The position numbers and the translations under genes are program-made. The notes under the pieces were generated by a model, which saw nothing but the letters and a program-made list of their open reading frames with translations, was not told the origin of the DNA and made no database searches. DNA of 64,000 nucleotides from Allium sativum (lineage: Eukaryota; Streptophyta; Magnoliopsida; Asparagales; Amaryllidaceae): positions 150,406,197 through 150,470,196 of the forward strand of contig CM060924.1 in assembly GCA_030737875.1 (NCBI GenBank), read 5' to 3'. Position 1 is the first letter of the stretch. The number at the start of each line of letters is the position of its first letter. This document shows positions 58,901 to 64,000 of this stretch, one piece after another.

Positions 58901-60396
58901 TCAGAAATTGGTAGTTTAGCCGCATTATCCTTTACACCATTATCCATGAAGCCTAAACATGCTCAGCAACTAAGACATGGTGCAGAAATAAAAACTTGCA
59001 GCATGTTTGTATGCTCAGGACAGTAGTACAATCATGGGATTATTTCCATATTTGACCCAGGAGGCTATCTTTTAGAAGGTGGAAGGATGTACCAGTATCG
59101 GAATAAGGCAGCGAACGCTTATATTGAGAAAGTTAAGGGGACCTTTTCTTCTAAGGCTGTCATTAGTCATGAGAATCAACACGTACCGTACAAGCCACCG
59201 TGGCCACCTCCTTGTTGTCACTCGACCATGAGGACATGGTCATTTTTAAAGAGGGAGTGAGTTGTAATGGCCACTTTGTACTGCCATGGTCATGAAGAAG
59301 AAAGCCTGCTGCTTACAGGAAAATTAAGGGTGAAGACAGTATGGCTTGGGGACTCTGCATGAGGACTGTTCAGTTGTACATGCCTCAGATTTGCGTGCAT
59401 GTGCATACTGTTTTATTTTGTATTTCAAATGCAAATGGGTCGTGCTATTGAATGTGTAAAGTTCATGTAATTAGAAGCTTTGTTACTAATTGGTACCATT
59501 TGTTTTGAGGCCAGAAATGGGATTGATTGATCGGCCTGTAGCTAGCATGTTCAGGTATAAATAAGAGTGCTGGCCGCATTTGTAATAGTATGGATGAAAA
59601 GTGATCAAATTCTAGAGCAATTCTATCCTAGTTTGTAGCTGTTATTTCCATTTCTAGTAGTTACTTTCAGTACCTTAGTTAGTTACATTAGTCTACAATT
59701 TCCTGTAGCTTTCATAGCCTTAGTTTGTTAGCTGTAGCTTTAGTTCTTACCAGTAATTAGTTTCCAGAAGTTCAAGAAAAACAATGGCCATGGCCGCCTA
59801 TTCAAGTTGGCCGTATCAAAAACCTGCCGACAGTCCCTAAATCTCATCAGTTTTATTGCTCATGGGAAAAGGAAAGTTTTAGTAGCATGGCATGCTTCTT
59901 TCGTAAGATACTTTTCTTGTATTATTCTAACACCAGAGCTATTTATTCACTTGTTCTAGTTTGACTTTGATTTTGTATCTAAGTAGGATTCTATGACTAC
60001 TTAGAAATGTGTAACAACTGAACTACGTAATTTTCAACTGCTACTGGTTATATTACAATAACTATGCAGTTCACTCTCATTTTCAACTGCTCCTAGTTTT
60101 TTTGGTATGAGTACGAATTTCAAGAGCTTCATCTGCTACACCAAAATTTCAAAAAAGTAATTAATCAAACCATAAAATACAAAGATTTTATTATTGTTTT
60201 TCACATCATAATATCAAATCGGTAAAGATCAATCCTGAGAACTGCTGCAGAAAGTTTGCAACATTGATAGAAAATCGGATCTCTGTTTGGAAATTACCTG
60301 ACCAATGTCGATTATGAATTGACGAAATCGCGGGTGTCTTCCAGCTTGATTATTTAGCATCGAGGCGATTGGCTTAGAAGCTGTTTTCAGAACCAT
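52912..60396 (-). CDS. OPA3-like protein gene 4, complete and open
   Basis: Exons are 1: 60298-60396; 2: 54105-54242; 3: 53856-53945; 4: 52912-53079, giving 164 residues; introns are phase 0. Intron 1 (54243-60297, 6055 bp) contains small LTR element copy D. Exon 2 has RFTTTMQR, TTDVEIRPLNE and LIGGLVVFP; exon 3 VAAIGLTYEMHRRAKSK; exon 4 the QQKMNRLEQ coiled coil and stop TAA 52914-52912. Private changes are Lys to Asn at residue 15 and several in exon 3 (TANTEEMLEL for LAKMEERLEQ). The poly-A run in exon 2 has the full 8 A. Like all copies it lacks about ten N-terminal residues expected for plant OPA3. Its 3' end lies about 870 bp from E3, which may affect its termination. Confidence 0.78.
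57098..59818 (+). mobile_element. non-autonomous LTR retrotransposon, copy D
   Basis: The LTRs are 57098-57649 and 59263-59818, with AAAAC at 57093-57097 and 59819-59823. The PBS starts at 57652. The polypurine tract before 59263 is altered (AAAGAGGGAGTGAG). It lies in intron 1 of gene 4, antisense, at the same site as copies A and B. Confidence 0.92.
57615..59026 (+). pseudogene. single ORF of the small LTR element, copy D, broken
   Basis: It starts with the same ATG in the LTR and is stopped after about 29 codons by TAA 57702-57704. A 16-bp deletion near 58047 (in the stretch before EIHLQ) shifts the frame. The downstream half is open over 58283-59026 and ends at a TAG (CAG to TAG, 59024-59026) not shared with A or B. 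Domains are as in copy A. Unlike A and B it carries an indel. Confidence 0.65.
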
Positions 60397-63300
60397 TTTT
60401 TCCAGTTTGCTCCCTCCAAAATTAGGGTTTGGTAAGAGAAAATTAGAAAGACAGGATAGTTTGGGTCAATTTATATCCGTAATGTTCTTGGGGAGAAAGA
60501 AAAGGACCGGGGAAAGGCCGATGACCAAACTGGCCAATGTTTTGTAATGGTCGTAATGGGTCGGTCTGTCAAATTTTAGCCTATCCTTTTATCCAAACCA
60601 CTGAACCCTTATTGGGTTTGATCCGTTTAATTTGGTTTTTCTGATCCGACCTACTTACAACAATCAAATAAAACATTAAAAACCGACCTAACTCGTTGTA
60701 CCCATCGAACCCTAATTTATTCTTGAATCTGCAAATGAAGATTACCATATTTTACTCGTTCACTAATCACAATCCAGGAAAGAGGCGTTTCGTCGGATCT
60801 ATGACGAAATCGCTGCCCTAGTTTGAATCTGTTTCCTCGAATTTGCAAACGATTATCTGCCTTCGTTCTCCAGCTTAATATACGTAAGTGCCACGGTAGA
60901 TTATTTTATTTACAATTATTTTGAAGATTTAATTTATGATGTTTGTTTTGCTAGTTTTTTCATCTTTGTATGTGAAATTTATGGTTATAATTTCCAGAAT
61001 TCTAGGTTAAACCTTTTCAAGTATTTTCCGTCTTCTTTACTAATGCGAATGAACAAATTCGCTTCTTTTTTGGGATAAACTAACTAGCTCGATTTGTAAT
61101 TATATATAAATTAATGTTAAACTTCGTTTTAAATAAACAAAATCAATATTAAAATCCATTAACATTCCAAATAAAAAATAAAAAACAATAATTAAATAAA
61201 ATATTTGACTATCAAAAATACGGGACATTACATAGTAGTTTTGGTTTTGCATATTTATATTCACAGGATCCTGGTTATACAACTGGTGCCATATTCGGAA
61301 AGCTCTGTATCCGTTTATTTCTTTCAGTTGTGTTATGTATTATTTTCTGCTGCAGTAATGTATTTGATCTCTGATATTTATCAAATGTGTAATATTTATT
61401 AATACACTGGAATATTCTTGTACTCTGATGTAAATTATTGTATTAAGCAATAAAATATTCTTCTGTTTGTGTTCTGATTTGTCCCGTTCTCAACAATTCG
61501 TTCTTTCTCTTCTCTTCGCAGACCGGGGAAGTTCGGGTTGTTTTACCACCTTTATGTCTGATCTGATACTTTTTCTTTTTTAATGTGTTGGTGTCCATTG
61601 GTTGACTCTTGACGTGTAGAGTCTGTAGGATGGACCTTTGATGATGCCCGGTAGGCTTCGGGTCCCTTTTCTCCAGAGGGGGTATCGGTCTGAGTTGCCC
61701 TTGAATTCTTCATTTCTCATTCATTTGACATCCCTTCACTGTAGTTTGTCTGCTCACATTAGCCTAATGACTGACTTTATTACTAGCTTTTAACAGTCCA
61801 ATTGATTGTAGATATGTAATACTACTGTTCATCGATGTTCATATACCTTTGTTATGCAATTTTTGTTAAAACTTATCAATTTTTAGAAAGTTATTCACGT
61901 GTCTTATAGTTTGTCTATTCACATAAATTTGGTTACTTTATTTCATAAAACACATCATGGATTTGTTTAGTGCAGTGGTTCTGTACAAACATGTAATTAG
62001 TTGCTCGAAATGCAATTACACATTTACTTAATAGAAGTGTGACTGGAATCAAATTTTGTTTAAAGATTCATTTAATAGAAAGCATGTAATGGCGCTTTAG
62101 GTTTTTTGTTTTTGTATTCATTTGTTTTCTGTTCATGTGTTAAATGCATGTACCTTTGGCCTTAAATAAATGTTTCGACAATTAAGTGTAATATTTATAT
62201 TCCTAGCTATATGCTTCATTTGATTTCATATGTTAGTAACCTTTTTTTTTTCCTTATAGGGACTTCATCTTTATTGCGGGGGGCAACTTCACAACAAAAT
62301 CCAAGTAGAATGAAAAAACTTTAGTAAGAACTATTGAAGAGAATAAAATGATTAGTTAAAGTTTCATGAATTTCAATGAGTTAGTTAAAGATTCTTTTAT
62401 TCACTCCTCTTGAATATTCAGTGTAATTGCTCTTGAATCTTTCATTTCAACTTTGATATTCAGTGTAATTTCATTGTATTATTTGCTGAACTTTTCAACT
62501 TCCAGCGAGTTGGGCTAAACTTTTGTTTCAATTTTGATATTAAGTATTGATATTTTGCATTGGACTATTTTCGTTGTTGAGCTTTCAGTTATTTTATTTT
62601 GTATTGAACAAGCAGCAGTTCAGTTTTATGTATCAGCACGTAGTTAATCAGCATATGCATCATTCAAAATTCTGATGTAGGAAAAAAATGGAATTCCATA
62701 TTTCAATCCTTTTCTTTTGATTTCCACCTATTGGAATTTTGGGTTAACGGTACGAAATATGGAACATGTTGTAGCTTTCCGTCAACAACAGAAAGAAACG
62801 GAAAATGTGCTGGTTGGTACACAAATTTTCCATTCTCACTCCTATATTGTATGTGTGTACTATCCGTAATTTATAAAATATGCGTATGGTGTGTTCGGTT
62901 TAGTTTGGATTACTCGGGGATATGAGGTTACACTAATTTACCACATTTTCTTAGTAGATTTAATGTTTTCACTTAACATTGTTATGGAAAGTCTTCGTGT
63001 AGACAGTGGAAAATTTTGCATGGAATTGCGGATATTCATAGCTGTTCATTAAAGGTAAGATATTACAAAGATGTATGCGTGATAGAGAACTAGATTTCTA
63101 TTTAAAAATAATCTTCAGCCGTGTATTTAAGTCAGAAAGCTCCTCTGTACAAAACAAGAGAATCATCTAACATTGAAAGAAAACCAAACTTTTTTTATAA
63201 AATAGTGTTACAAAATAAAAGAAGAACATAAGAAATAAGAGAGAGGACACTTTTATGAGTTTAGATGTGTTTACAACATACACAAACTCTCTATTTATAG

Positions 63301-63399
63301 GCTTCACATGTCCCATAAACTACAATAGTGTCCCTTGCATTAAGGGTATTCACCCTTAAATACATATACATTACAACAAATTTGAGTTTAAAATGGTTA
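60397..63399. other. spacer between OPA3-like genes 4 and 5 (unit D)
   Basis: Same order of landmarks as 9290-12314. The LTR-like border is near 61222-61236. The small minus-strand frame (about 61503-61727) is shifted by a lost base near 61555. The possible plus-strand terminal exon is near 62260. The minus-strand TATA-like CCTATAAATAGAG is near 63290-63302. No gene is called. Confidence 0.45.
60468..60477 (-). promoter_or_regulatory. TATA box of OPA3-like gene 4
   Basis: GATATAAATT on the minus strand, about 72 bp before the ATG at 60396. Confidence 0.55.
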
Positions 63400-63571
63400 T
63401 TATTCCTTGTGGTTGTTGGATTCATGAGTTTGTGAATTGGCCGGCTTGAGTTCAAAGCTGCCTGGAAGACCTTTGCCTCTTTCTTTCATTCAATTTTTGC
63501 TCCATCTCATTCAATGTTTGCTCCAGCCTATTCATTTTTTGCTGCAGCCAACCGCTTATTTCATCAATTTC
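63400..63571 (-). pseudogene. OPA3-like gene 5, last exon only, frameshifted
   Basis: The exon starts after a TATAG acceptor with EIDEISGWLQQKMN and keeps the coiled coil. A 4-bp insertion (extra TTTC on the plus strand near 63482) shifts the frame after KLNER, giving a different short tail and a stop about 14 codons early. The exon is 172 bp instead of 168. The other copies end in ...HESNNHKE. Loss of this tail need not destroy the protein. Exons 1-3 lie beyond the window. Confidence 0.7.
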
Positions 63572-64000
63572 CTATAACACAGAATATCACCCAGGATAAA
63601 AGGAACAATGAATGATAATGATTAACGAAACAGCTCAATTCTTAAGTTGCTAAAGAGAATAATTTTCACAAATAAGAGAAGTGTATATTGCTTATGTATA
63701 AGAAAATCAGTAAACAAGCATTTTCTTTGATATCCAAACTACTCGGTTGAGTATCACGTCAATGATTTTCTTTTTAAGATCACCATACAGTTATGCAGAA
63801 ATATAATATAATGAAATACTGATAATTTGCCAAATGAATAGTGGTACTGGAAAGAAAATGCTTATGGATCTATATGCACTGGATAAGGACATATAAAAAT
63901 GCATGTATGTGATTTTTCTACTCCCTTTGAAAAAAAAAGGAATGAATCAAGCTTTCAGTTCTAAACTCTGGAAGATGTATCCTAACTAGAAGCGCCAACA
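63572..64000 (-). other. intron 3 of OPA3-like gene 5
   Basis: Matches intron 3 of gene 2 (12483-13259), AT-rich. Exon 3 would begin at about 64350. Nothing else seen. Confidence 0.65.

Larger units (their letters stand above)
54785..64000. repeat. tandem unit D, cut by window end
   Basis: The first 9.2 kb of a unit: intron 1 filler (54785-57097, with the same CA/TG stretches and the hairpin near 55757-55779, where one arm has a mismatch), small LTR element copy D, exon 1 of gene 4, spacer and exon 4 of gene 5. Its presence shows the array continues to the right. Confidence 0.88.

Overview
The window is nuclear DNA of a flowering plant: AT-rich, with short phase-0 exons separated by GT-AG introns, and with several LTR retrotransposons whose primer-binding sites all read TGGTATCAGAGC (initiator tRNA-Met type). 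Nothing bacterial, viral or organellar is present. I cannot name the species.

The backbone is a direct tandem array of a unit of about 10.5 kb. Four copies are visible: A (3673-14186), B (14187-24709), C (24710-54784, swollen by two insertions and carrying one 2.8-kb deletion) and D (54785 to the window end). Each unit carries one minus-strand gene for an OPA3-like protein (OPA3 is a mitochondrial membrane protein family) with four exons and a very long intron 1. Five gene copies are touched: exon 1 only (gene 1), a complete but frameshifted copy (gene 2), two complete open copies (genes 3 and 4, 164 codons each), and a frameshifted last exon (gene 5). Exon 1 lies in one unit and exons 2-4 in the unit to its left, because I placed the unit boundary inside intron 1.

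Intron 1 of every gene holds the same 2.7-kb non-autonomous LTR retrotransposon on the plus strand, antisense to the gene. It has 552-556-bp LTRs, target duplication AAAAC, a PBS, a polypurine tract and one ancestral reading frame of about 587 codons but no pol. It inserted before the array was amplified. Its frame has since been broken independently in each unit.

Three larger Ty3/Gypsy elements (chromovirus, Del/Tekay-like) came later, each present in one unit only. E1 (1-3672, minus) runs off the left edge, has an open gag-protease frame, and its LTR is truncated at the array junction. E2 (28963-40565, minus, TSD CTACT) has 3229-bp LTRs differing at one base that I could find, yet its pol is broken twice. 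E3 (41299-52039, plus, TSD TTGAT) has 4.37-kb LTRs around a decayed 2.0-kb interior.

The most notable signal is in the LTRs of E1, E2 and E3. Each LTR carries two tandem copies of a hairpin of about 70 nt. Both stems keep pairing although their sequences differ between families, and the loop core (TTAAGCC...TCCGGG) is conserved. In E2 and E3 the hairpins lie downstream of a recognisable TATA box, so they should be transcribed. I know of no name for this motif.
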